A DNA stretch of 6,589 bases, taken from NCBI GenBank assembly GCA_947631285.1, contig CANRKS010000057.1, positions 1 to 6,589 on the forward strand, in the 5' to 3' direction. The notes beneath the pieces are model-generated. The model ran no database searches. It had not been told where the DNA came from and saw nothing but the letters and a program-made list of their open reading frames with translations. The DNA comes from an uncultured Bacilli bacterium. GTDB taxonomy: Bacteria; Bacillota_I; Bacilli_A; RF39; UBA660. Shown in pieces: positions 1-6,174 of the stretch (position 1 is the first letter of the stretch; the number at the start of each line of letters is the position of its first letter). The position numbers and the translations under genes are program-made.

Positions 1-1
1 A

Positions 2-1099
2 CTTACGGAAATGGATGGATTTGGAGCTAATGAAGGAATAATTATCATCGCTGCTACTAATAGACCTGATGTTTTAGACCCAGCTTTACTTCGTCCCGGA
101 CGTTTTGACCGTCAAGTAACAGTTAGTCTGCCAGACTCTAAAGAACGTGAGCAAATATTAGCTGTTCATGCTAAAAATAAAACTTTTGATAGTGACGTTA
201 ACTTAGAAAATTTATCCCAAAGAACGCCAGGCTTTAGTGGTGCTGATTTGGAAAACCTATTAAACGAGGCGGCGTTACTTGCGGTAAGACGTAATAAAGA
301 TAATATATCAATGGCTGAAATAGACGAAGCAACTGACCGTGTTTTACTAGGCCCTGCTAAAACATCTCGTAAAATAACAGAAAAAGAAAAACGCTTAGTA
401 TCTATCCACGAAGCGGGTCATGCTGTTATTGGTTTAAAACTTGAAGATGCTCAAGCTGTTCATAAGATTACTATAATTCCTCGTGGTATGGCTGGTGGTT
501 ATACAATGATGCTTCCAAAAGAAGAAAAAATGGCTATTATGACTAAAAAAGAATTAACTTCTCAAATAGTTGGATTACTAGGTGGCCGTGTTAGTGAAGA
601 ATTATACTTTGGGGAAATAACAACAGGAGCTTCTGATGACTTTAAAAAAGCTACTAATATTGCTCGCGCTATGGTAACTGAGTACGGTATGAGTGATTTA
701 GGGCCAATGCAACTAGAGCAAAGAAGTGAAAGTGTCTTCTTAGGTAGAGATTATGGTAAGACTAAAAACTTCTCCGACCAAGTGGCTTTAGAAATTGATA
801 AAGAAGTTCGTAAAATCATTGATGAATGTTATAAAAAAGCTGTTGAAATTCTTAAAAAGAATAAAGATTTAGTAATGCTATTAACAGATGCTTTAATGAA
901 ATATGAAACAATTACTAAAGAACAAATTGAATACATTGTTGAACATAAATCTATTGATTTTAAACAAATGCCTAATGCTAAAACTGAAGGATTAACTTTG
1001 ACTGAATTAAAAGAAATAGCCAAAGAAAAAGGAATAAAAGGTTATAGCAAAATGAGCAAAGAAGAATTACAAAAAGAATTAGAAAAGATTGAAGACTAG
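2..1099 (+). CDS. ftsH: ATP-dependent zinc metalloprotease FtsH, C-terminal part (5' truncated by window)
   Basis: Membrane-anchored AAA protease that extracts and degrades membrane and regulatory proteins. The reading frame is already open at base 2 and the N-terminal membrane segments and Walker motifs lie outside the window; about 365 residues of a family usually 600-700 long are present. Visible in order: the end of the AAA domain with MDGF, the sensor Asn in ATNRP (about 56-67) and the arginine-finger region LRPGRFDR (about 89-112); the AAA lid helices; then the M41 peptidase domain with zinc motif HEAGH at 407-421 and the likely third zinc ligand Asp at 638-640 in SDDF. After the peptidase domain and a short linker, a tail at 989-1096 resembles a SAP/Rho_N helix-extended-loop-helix module (LTLTELKEIAKEKGIKGYS), which ordinary FtsH lacks. 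The gene ends in TAG inside a terminator loop. Identity is certain; the tail assignment is by pattern only. Confidence 0.97.
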   Translation, partial: LTEMDGFGANEGIIIIAATNRPDVLDPALLRPGRFDRQVTVSLPDSKEREQILAVHAKNKTFDSDVNLENLSQRTPGFSGADLENLLNEAALLAVRRNKDNISMAEIDEATDRVLLGPAKTSRKITEKEKRLVSIHEAGHAVIGLKLEDAQAVHKITIIPRGMAGGYTMMLPKEEKMAIMTKKELTSQIVGLLGGRVSEELYFGEITTGASDDFKKATNIARAMVTEYGMSDLGPMQLEQRSESVFLGRDYGKTKNFSDQVALEIDKEVRKIIDECYKKAVEILKKNKDLVMLLTDALMKYETITKEQIEYIVEHKSIDFKQMPNAKTEGLTLTELKEIAKEKGIKGYSKMSKEELQKELEKIED

Positions 1100-1114
1100 T
1101 CTAATTCTTTTTTT
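1071..1114 (+). terminator. Rho-independent terminator of ftsH, overlapping its 3' end
   Basis: AAAAAGAATTAG at 1071-1082 pairs perfectly with CTAATTCTTTTT at 1101-1112, a 12-bp stem with an 18-nt loop; the stem's 3' arm runs into a T-tract ending at 1114. The left arm is coding sequence for the last residues of FtsH and the TAG stop (1097-1099) lies in the loop. The stem is AT-rich, so strength is uncertain, but the perfect pairing plus T-run is convincing. Confidence 0.75.
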
Positions 1115-1153
1115 GTCTACTAAATGTATACTTTATTAATTATTAACACTTTC

Positions 1154-1181
1154 TTAGTTATTAATTAGTTGTAAATATGAT
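1154..1181 (+). promoter_or_regulatory. Possible promoter of the LRR-transglutaminase gene
   Basis: TATGAT at 1176-1181 is a good -10 hexamer about 30 bases before the ATG. The best -35 at acceptable spacing is TTAGTT at 1154-1159 (16-nt spacer), which is weak. A promoter is expected between the ftsH terminator and this gene, but in such AT-rich DNA the exact hexamers are tentative; TATAGT at 1187-1192 is an alternative -10. Confidence 0.35.
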
Positions 1182-1212
1182 AAACTTATAGTAGATTACA
1201 AGAGGTGAAAAA

Positions 1213-2661
1213 ATGAAATTAAAAATTAAATACTTTATAATTATTATTTCTTTTATCTTATTATTACCTCTTACAGTTAAAGCTGAGCAATTAGTTACCT
1301 GCAACTTTGACGACTTAATTATTAGCGGTAAAGTGCGTAGAGACGCTGATAATTGTGAGAAAGTTATTGTTCGAAATACAGATTATTTTGATTTAGTATC
1401 AGAGCTAACTTGGCTAAAAGAAATTGAATTTGTAGATATGAACTTAGATGATATCACTTTTATAAATAATTTTAATGAATTAGAGAAGTTAGTTATAAGT
1501 GGCTCTAATATTAGTATAAAAGGAATTAATTCTGATATCACATCTTTAAGTGTGTATAACTCATATGTCAGAAACTTAGAAGACTTAGCTAATTGTCGTT
1601 ATCTTGAAAATATTATATTATCTGATACTACTTATTTTCGTGATTTAGAGTTTTTAAGAAAAACTAAAAATGTAAGAACTTTATCGATAGATTTTCCAGC
1701 TTATACTAACATTGATTTATCACCAATATTAGGATTATATAAATTAGATACTTTAAATTTATGGGGATTAGAACAAAATATAAATAGCACCTTGTTAAAC
1801 TTTTTAAAAAGAAATAATGTAAAAACATCTTTCTCTTTAAACCGTGATTATGAAAGTTTAATGAGTAATGTCAGAAGTATTTATAATTCTCTTAATTTAG
1901 ATGGATTATCTGAAGATGAACAAATTCAAAGAATAGTTTTATATGTTCTAGATAATTTAAGTTATGATGAAAACTTAACGGGCTCAGCCGGTCAAGAAGC
2001 CTTTAAAACTGAAATAATGATTGAAAAAGCTTTAAATAAGAGTGGAGTATGCCGTCAGTATACATTGCTTACTAATATTCTTTTAGAAATGGCTGGTTTT
2101 AATGCAATTCAAGTAAGAAGTAATGCTGATGAAAATCATATCTGGAATGCAATCTATTTAGATGGTTCTTGGTATGCTATTGACCCTACTTGGTTAGATA
2201 CAGAGGAAGGAAGAGCCCAAGTAGCAAATAATGTTCGTGATAATTATTACTTAGTTAATCCATATGGTAATTTTATGACTAATCATCACCCTTTATCAAA
2301 TTTATTAACTATGATGACTCCTGTATTTAAAATTACTTTTGATACAAAAGGTGGTAACTCTTTAGCCCCTGTATATGTTAATCCTACTAACTATAATTTA
2401 CCTGCTCCAACTAAACAGAATAGTGAATTTGATGCTTGGTATAGTGATAGTGCATTAATTAACAATTATGAAGTAGAACCTTTAAATAAAGATTTAACTT
2501 TATATGCGGGATATAACGATACATTAAGAATAGAAAGTGCGGCGGGTATGCCAAACCCTCCTACATCTGTTATAGGGTATATCGGACTAGGTACGTTATT
2601 AGTATCCGTATCAGCTGGCTATCTTTACTTAAGAAAACATAATAAATTTAAAAAATTATAA
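1213..2661 (+). CDS. Secreted LRR / transglutaminase-like / B-repeat surface protein
   Basis: Predicted exported protein of 482 residues. Residues 1-24 form a signal peptide (basic start, Ile/Leu-rich core, likely cleavage after VKA). Residues about 65-200 hold some six irregular leucine-rich repeats of 20-24 residues. Residues about 225-335 are a transglutaminase-like fold with the expected triad: Cys280 in GVCRQY, His309 in ENHIW, Asp324 in AIDPTW. Residues about 371-434 match an InlB-type B-repeat (ITFDTKGG at the start, AWY in the middle, LTLYAGY at the end). The C-terminus has NPPTS (448-452), a 21-residue hydrophobic stretch and the basic tail RKHNKFKKL, the layout of a sortase signal or simple membrane anchor. 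AGAGGTG at 1201-1207 supports the start. Such domains in other bacteria act as proteases or cross-linking enzymes or in adhesion; the substrate here is unknown. It appears monocistronic, with a terminator on each side. Confidence 0.85.
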   Translation: MKLKIKYFIIIISFILLLPLTVKAEQLVTCNFDDLIISGKVRRDADNCEKVIVRNTDYFDLVSELTWLKEIEFVDMNLDDITFINNFNELEKLVISGSNISIKGINSDITSLSVYNSYVRNLEDLANCRYLENIILSDTTYFRDLEFLRKTKNVRTLSIDFPAYTNIDLSPILGLYKLDTLNLWGLEQNINSTLLNFLKRNNVKTSFSLNRDYESLMSNVRSIYNSLNLDGLSEDEQIQRIVLYVLDNLSYDENLTGSAGQEAFKTEIMIEKALNKSGVCRQYTLLTNILLEMAGFNAIQVRSNADENHIWNAIYLDGSWYAIDPTWLDTEEGRAQVANNVRDNYYLVNPYGNFMTNHHPLSNLLTMMTPVFKITFDTKGGNSLAPVYVNPTNYNLPAPTKQNSEFDAWYSDSALINNYEVEPLNKDLTLYAGYNDTLRIESAAGMPNPPTSVIGYIGLGTLLVSVSAGYLYLRKHNKFKKL

Positions 2662-2663
2662 TT

Positions 2664-2690
2664 AAACACCGGAAACATTCGGTGTTTTTA
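2664..2690 (+). terminator. Rho-independent terminator after the LRR-transglutaminase gene
   Basis: AAACACCG (2664-2671) pairs with CGGTGTTT (2680-2687). Two further inner pairs (a G-T wobble and A-T) reduce the loop to four bases. The T-tract at 2685-2689 is short. It starts two bases after the stop codon at 2659-2661, the typical position for an intrinsic terminator. Confidence 0.8.
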
Positions 2691-2698
2691 TATAAGGC

Positions 2699-2727
2699 TT
2701 GTTACTTTAAAGAATTTATTATATTAT
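2699..2727 (+). promoter_or_regulatory. Probable sigma-A promoter of the L,D-transpeptidase gene
   Basis: TTGTTA (2699-2704) and TATTAT (2722-2727) are separated by 17 bases, each with one or two mismatches to the vegetative consensus. The predicted transcription start is near 2734, just ahead of the ribosome site AAAGAGG (2738-2744), so the leader would be very short. It lies right after the upstream terminator, consistent with an independent unit. Confidence 0.55.
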
Positions 2728-2749
2728 TAAATAGAGTAAAGAGGTTCTT

Positions 2750-3844
2750 ATGAAAAAGAAAAGATTAAAGAAAAACATAATAATTATATTAATTGCTATA
2801 TTACTATTAATAGGAGCTATAGTTTATTTTAAATTTTTTAACTCAAGTTTAATATTAAATAATAATGTTAAAATGGAAATTAATTCTAAGCATACTATAA
2901 AAGAGTATATTAAAAGTAGTAAAAATGTGACTGTGGATAAATCTCAAGTTATTAACACTTCAAAATTAGGAAAGCAAAAGATAATAATTAGCTATAAGAG
3001 TAAACAAGGAAAGAAAAAAAATATAAATTTCAGTTATACTGTAGTAGATACTAAAAAGCCATCTATTAACATAGATGATACTATTACTTTAAGTATTAAT
3101 TGTAAAGAAGAAGATTTAAAAAAGATGATTACAACTAGTGATAATTCTAAAGGTGATGTAAGTGTTAAGATTGATGGTGAATATGATTTAACTAAAGAAG
3201 GAGAGTATAAAATAAAAGTAGTAGCTGAAGATAAAAGTGGGAATAAAGCTACTAAAGAGGTAACTTTAAATATAAAGAAAGAAGAAATAGCTACCTCAAA
3301 TGATAAAAAGGAAAATAAAAGTGCTGAAAATAATCAAGTAAGTAGTAATAATAAACTTCCTTATTATATTAAGATAAATCGAAAACAAAACGTGGTAATG
3401 GTATATGGTCTAGAAAATGGAGAATATACAAAACTAGTTAAAGTATTCACCTGCTCTACAGGTAAGGCTACTCCGGTGGGGACATTTAATACAACAGATA
3501 AATATGAATGGCGCCCTTTATTTGGTGATGTATATGGCCAATATGCCACTAGAATAACCGGTAGCATTTTATTTCATTCCGTTCCTTATACCAAACAGAG
3601 TAAAGACTCATTAGAATGGGAAGAATATAATAAGCTTGGTACACCAGCATCTATGGGATGTATTCGCTTGCAAGTTGCTGATGTAAAATGGATATATGAT
3701 AATTGTCCAAAAGGAACCACTGTAACTATTTATGATAGTGATAGTTTAGATGGAATAGAAAAACCAACGATAAAATTAATAGATGGTAATAGTCAGAATA
3801 AAGGCTGGGACCCAACTGACCCAGACCCTCTTAATCCATGGTAA
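2750..3844 (+). CDS. Membrane-anchored L,D-transpeptidase (YkuD family) with two Ig-like domains
   Basis: Probable cell-wall enzyme of 364 residues, expected to form 3-3 peptidoglycan cross-links or attach proteins to the wall outside the membrane. Residues about 9-29 are one hydrophobic segment after a lysine-rich start, so the N-terminus stays inside and the rest is extracellular. Two beta-rich Ig-like domains follow (about 32-100 and 104-176). The second ends in the bacterial Ig pattern GEYKIKVVAEDKSGNKA, as in DUF5011-type domains. A Ser/Asn/Lys-rich linker (177-203) leads to the YkuD domain (about 204-329). The catalytic nucleophile is Cys304 in ASMGCIRL and the catalytic His is probably His276 in FHSVPY. 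The usual SHGC motif is SMGC here, a variant that from memory also occurs in other Firmicutes enzymes. The protein ends with an acidic, Pro/Trp-rich tail, GWDPTDPDPLNPW. AAAGAGG five bases before the ATG fixes the start. Confidence 0.93.
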   Translation: MKKKRLKKNIIIILIAILLLIGAIVYFKFFNSSLILNNNVKMEINSKHTIKEYIKSSKNVTVDKSQVINTSKLGKQKIIISYKSKQGKKKNINFSYTVVDTKKPSINIDDTITLSINCKEEDLKKMITTSDNSKGDVSVKIDGEYDLTKEGEYKIKVVAEDKSGNKATKEVTLNIKKEEIATSNDKKENKSAENNQVSSNNKLPYYIKINRKQNVVMVYGLENGEYTKLVKVFTCSTGKATPVGTFNTTDKYEWRPLFGDVYGQYATRITGSILFHSVPYTKQSKDSLEWEEYNKLGTPASMGCIRLQVADVKWIYDNCPKGTTVTIYDSDSLDGIEKPTIKLIDGNSQNKGWDPTDPDPLNPW

Positions 3845-3868
3845 GCCTTTTAGGGCTTTTCTTTTTTT
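3843..3868 (+). terminator. Rho-independent terminator of the L,D-transpeptidase gene
   Basis: AAGCCT (3843-3848) pairs with GGGCTT (3853-3858), five Watson-Crick pairs and one wobble, with loop TTTA. A long T-rich run follows to 3868, broken by a single C at 3861. The stop codon TAA (3842-3844) overlaps the stem base. The stem is short but the T-tract is strong. Confidence 0.75.
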
Positions 3869-3878
3869 TAAAATTTAG

Positions 3879-3884
3879 TATAAT
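3879..3884 (+). promoter_or_regulatory. -10 element of the probable promoter for the ABC-like / EcfT-like / truA operon
   Basis: A perfect TATAAT lies 26 bases before the first possible ATG. Any -35 would fall in the T-tract of the preceding terminator (for example TTTTCT at 3857-3862, 16-nt spacer) and is weak. The predicted start near 3891 leaves a leader of about 20 bases with only a poor ribosome site. Confidence 0.5.
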
Positions 3885-3910
3885 AAATAGAAATTAAATA
3901 AAGAAAAGAA

Positions 3911-4573
3911 ATGTTTATGAATATTAAATTTGAAGAAATATCTCTAATTAAGAATTATCGAATGATAAATGAAGAGGCATATTTAATTAAAGCAAATGCT
4001 TCTTTTGAAAGTGGTAAAACTTATTTAATTAAAGGAGATAACGAAAAATATTTACTTGGTAAGTTAATTATGAACTTTATTGAGCCAACTTTTGGCACTA
4101 TATATATTGGTAAATTTATTTTACAGAGAGGAAAATATTATAGGAATATTAAAAATTTAAGAAGGCATATTGCTTACTTACCATTTGACTATGATGAAAA
4201 ATTTAATTATAAATTAGTAAACAATATCTTTAAAGAAAGTCTTTATAATTATGATTATCAAACGGATAAAGATGATGAATTAGTCGAAGATATTATTAAC
4301 AAAACCGGATGTTATTTAGATTATAAAAACGAAAAATTAGAAAATTTAAATTCTATAACTCGTTATAAACTATATTTAGCTAGTCTTTTAATTATTAATC
4401 CAGATATAATTATTGTTGAAAAGATAATAAATGATGAGAAAATTAAAAATTATTTAAACCAGTTGGCTCATGAAGAAGGAAAAACAGTAATATTTGTTGG
4501 TAATTATAATATGAAAGTTGATAAAACATATATAGTTAAAAACAAAAGGTTAGAAGAGGGGGATGATTTATGA
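3911..4573 (+). CDS. Degenerate EcfA-like ABC protein, probably unable to hydrolyse ATP
   Basis: A 220-residue protein with the ABC nucleotide-binding fold pattern, in the place of an ECF transporter ATPase before ecfT and truA. Recognisable are the strand before the P-loop (SFESGKTYLIKG, 31-42), EPTFGTIYIG (58-67), a Q-loop-region strand IAYLP (87-91), the signature helix and Walker B strand (about 146-172), and EEGKTVIFVGN (188-198). Every catalytic motif is altered: Walker A is GDNEKYLLGKL (42-52), lacking the GKS/T; no Gln is at the Q-loop (PFDYD, 91-95); LSGGQ reads LNSIT (146-150); Walker B plus catalytic Asp-Glu reads IIIVEK (166-171), so Asp becomes Glu and Glu becomes Lys; the switch His is Asn198. 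The frame is intact, so it is probably a maintained protein and not a fresh pseudogene. ATG at 3911 or 3917 could start it; both have a weak AAGAAAAG-type ribosome site. It overlaps the next gene by four bases (ATGA). A role as an inactive structural partner is inference. Confidence 0.8.
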   Translation: MFMNIKFEEISLIKNYRMINEEAYLIKANASFESGKTYLIKGDNEKYLLGKLIMNFIEPTFGTIYIGKFILQRGKYYRNIKNLRRHIAYLPFDYDEKFNYKLVNNIFKESLYNYDYQTDKDDELVEDIINKTGCYLDYKNEKLENLNSITRYKLYLASLLIINPDIIIVEKIINDEKIKNYLNQLAHEEGKTVIFVGNYNMKVDKTYIVKNKRLEEGDDL

Positions 4574-5298
4574 AGCAAAAATTAGAATACATAAATATAA
4601 ATTCTCCTATTCATAAAGCTAATCCTACTATTAAAATTTTATATTTAATCTTATTTACAATTATTTCTTATTTACCTAATAATTTAGATTATATAGTGTT
4701 AGCTAACTGCATTTTAGCCCTTTATTTAATTATATCCTCGCGCATTCCTTTAAAGTATTATTTACAAAATATTTTAAAAACAAAATTAATTATTATTGCA
4801 ATGTTTATTATTTTAGCTAGTTTAAGATTTACTTTGCTAAAAAGTTTATTAATTGTTTTACCCTTTATATTAGCTGTTTGTTTATTTTCTATGTTAATAT
4901 ATACATCTCATCCATTTGATTTAGCTATGGGAATATATGATATTGTAAAATATATAAATATTCTAGGAATAAATAAAAATAGCTTGTTTATTAAAATATA
5001 TAATTTTGTTTATTTTAAAAAAGATTATGAGATAGAAGAAGAGAAAATAATAGAAGGAAGAGAGATAAAAGGGGAAAATATAAGAGGGCGAAATATATTA
5101 GCAAGAGCAAGTATTCATGTAAATTTAATGCCTGAGGTTATGAAGAAAGTAAGAACTTTTGCGAAAAAAAGAACAGATATTATTATTAAAAATAATTTTA
5201 AAGTGGAAAACTATGTAGCTCATATTAGAATAACTGATATAATATATTTATTAATGTTTGGTTTGTTAATTTTTATGTATATTTTGAAGGTGGTATAG
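4570..5298 (+). CDS. ecfT: EcfT-like transmembrane protein (divergent ECF transporter T component)
   Basis: A 242-residue membrane protein, slightly shorter than typical EcfT (about 265). In ECF vitamin and metal importers EcfT links two ATPases to the substrate-binding S component. Family marks are the N-terminal NSPIHKANPTIKIL (11-24), which matches the usual DSPIH-DPRTK region, and SHPFDLAMGIYDIVKYINIL (113-132), which matches the conserved segment before the coupling helices. Hydrophobic segments lie at about 21-35, 41-56, 71-86, 92-111 and 221-239. The cytoplasmic coupling helices are charged. Their two usual X-Arg-X motifs (often ARG) appear as IKG at 166-168 and FKV at 210-212, so both arginines are lysines by my hand alignment. 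A strong ribosome site (AAGAGGGGG, 4554-4562) precedes the ATG, and the start overlaps the upstream stop. Synteny with truA and rplM supports the assignment. Whether it still works in transport is doubtful given its partner. Confidence 0.75.
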   Translation: MKQKLEYININSPIHKANPTIKILYLILFTIISYLPNNLDYIVLANCILALYLIISSRIPLKYYLQNILKTKLIIIAMFIILASLRFTLLKSLLIVLPFILAVCLFSMLIYTSHPFDLAMGIYDIVKYINILGINKNSLFIKIYNFVYFKKDYEIEEEKIIEGREIKGENIRGRNILARASIHVNLMPEVMKKVRTFAKKRTDIIIKNNFKVENYVAHIRITDIIYLLMFGLLIFMYILKVV

Positions 5299-6017
5299 TG
5301 CGTTATTTATTAAAGATAAAATACGATGGTTCAAAGTTTAATGGATTTCAAAGACTAAATAACTTACCATCTGTTCAAAAAGAATTAGAAGATGCTTTGG
5401 CAAAAATATATGGTGAAAAAATTTTAGTAAAAGGGGCAGGAAGAACTGATAAGGGTGTGCATGCCTATAGCCAAATGGTACATTTTGATACAAATAAAAA
5501 ATTACCTAAATTAAATTTAAAAGAGGCTATCAATAGTCTTGTTAATCCATACTTATACGTAAGTGAGGCTAAAGAAGTAAATGAAGATTTTCATGCACGC
5601 TTTAATGTGAAGAAAAAAAGATATGAATATAAAATAAATATGGGAGAATATGACCCATTGAAAAAAGATTATTATTTACAAGTTAATTCTAATTTAGATA
5701 TAGATTTAATGAAAAAAGCTAGCAAGATATTTTTGGGAGTTCATGATTTTGAAAATTTTGTTAGTGGGCAAAGAAAAAACTATGAAGCTATTATTTATAA
5801 GATGGATTTTAAAGTAACTGCTGATACTTTAATAATTGGTTTTGAAGGCAAAAGCTTTTATCGTTATATGGTACGTAGTTTAGTAGGAGCTCTACTTGAT
5901 ATTGGTAAAGGTAAAATAGCTATAGAGGCAGTCAAAAATTCCTTGGATAAGAAAAGTAATCAACGATTTTCTGTGGCCTTGCCTGAGGGATTATATTTAG
6001 TAAAAATAGAATATTAA
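5298..6017 (+). CDS. truA: tRNA pseudouridine(38-40) synthase TruA
   Basis: Converts uridines 38-40 in the tRNA anticodon arm to pseudouridine in the cytoplasm. At 239 residues it is close to full length for Bacillus-type TruA. The catalytic aspartate is Asp51 in GAGRTDKGVHA (46-56), which matches the family's GRTDxGVHA motif. Other family marks are the N-terminal KIKYDGSKFNGFQR (6-19), FHARFNVKKKRYEY in the middle and FYRYMVRSLVGALLDIGKG (181-199) near the C-terminus. The start is GTG at 5298, sharing one base with the TAG stop of the EcfT-like gene (TAGTG), with GAAGG at 5286-5290 as ribosome site; translation is probably coupled. It is the last gene of the three-gene operon. No convincing terminator follows, so some read-through into rplM is possible. 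Confidence 0.97.
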   Translation: MRYLLKIKYDGSKFNGFQRLNNLPSVQKELEDALAKIYGEKILVKGAGRTDKGVHAYSQMVHFDTNKKLPKLNLKEAINSLVNPYLYVSEAKEVNEDFHARFNVKKKRYEYKINMGEYDPLKKDYYLQVNSNLDIDLMKKASKIFLGVHDFENFVSGQRKNYEAIIYKMDFKVTADTLIIGFEGKSFYRYMVRSLVGALLDIGKGKIAIEAVKNSLDKKSNQRFSVALPEGLYLVKIEY

Positions 6018-6080
6018 TAAAAAGAAAAATCTAGAATATATTTAAAATAGTAAAATTTAAAGAAAAAGGTTAAAATATGT

Positions 6081-6109
6081 TTGACAAAGATAGGACTTTT
6101 TCATATAAT
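6081..6109 (+). promoter_or_regulatory. Consensus sigma-A promoter for rplM
   Basis: TTGACA (6081-6086) and TATAAT (6104-6109) are perfect consensus hexamers with the ideal 17-base spacer, as expected for a ribosomal protein operon. The predicted transcription start is near 6116, giving a leader of about 75 bases. Confidence 0.92.
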
Positions 6110-6128
6110 TTTAAATGGTACATTTTAT

Positions 6129-6174
6129 TTATTCTGTTATTTTAAGCCTTGGGAAAGCGAAAAGTAACGAATAA
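6129..6174 (+). promoter_or_regulatory. Structured 5' leader of rplM, candidate L13 autoregulatory element
   Basis: The leader folds into one long hairpin: TTATTC (6129-6134) with GAATAA (6169-6174), then GTTA (6136-6139) with TAAC (6165-6168), then TTTT (6140-6143) with AAAA (6160-6163), leaving single-base bulges at T6135 and G6164. The apical part (6144-6159, AAGCCTTGGGAAAGCG) can form a small GC-closed loop. Low-GC Gram-positive rplM-rpsI mRNAs are known to carry an L13-binding leader. Position and bulged architecture fit that, but I could not compare it with the family consensus. Confidence 0.6.

Noticed and set aside
829..1023. Reverse-strand open frame of 64 codons inside ftsH
   Set aside because: It lies wholly within the conserved FtsH coding region on the other strand, has no recognisable family and looks like a shadow of the real gene.
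1124..1168. Short frame MYTLLIINTFLVIN between ftsH and the surface-protein gene
   Set aside because: Only 14 codons with no ribosome site, in AT-rich intergenic DNA where such frames arise by chance.
3364..3567. Reverse-strand open frame of 67 codons inside the L,D-transpeptidase gene
   Set aside because: It overlaps the catalytic domain coding sequence antisense and shows no domain or convincing start site.
3911..4573. Reading the ABC-like gene as a decayed pseudogene
   Set aside because: There is no frameshift or internal stop, length is near that of the family apart from small deletions, and the start of ecfT is coupled to its stop. Recent decay cannot be fully excluded without relatives.
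4571..4573. TGA read as tryptophan (mycoplasma code)
   Set aside because: A TAG follows four codons later in that frame, the TGA forms a classic ATGA gene overlap, and conserved tryptophans across the window are TGG.
6018..6076. Possible terminator after truA
   Set aside because: The stretch is A/T-rich with a TCTAGA palindrome but no stem followed by a T-tract on the + strand.
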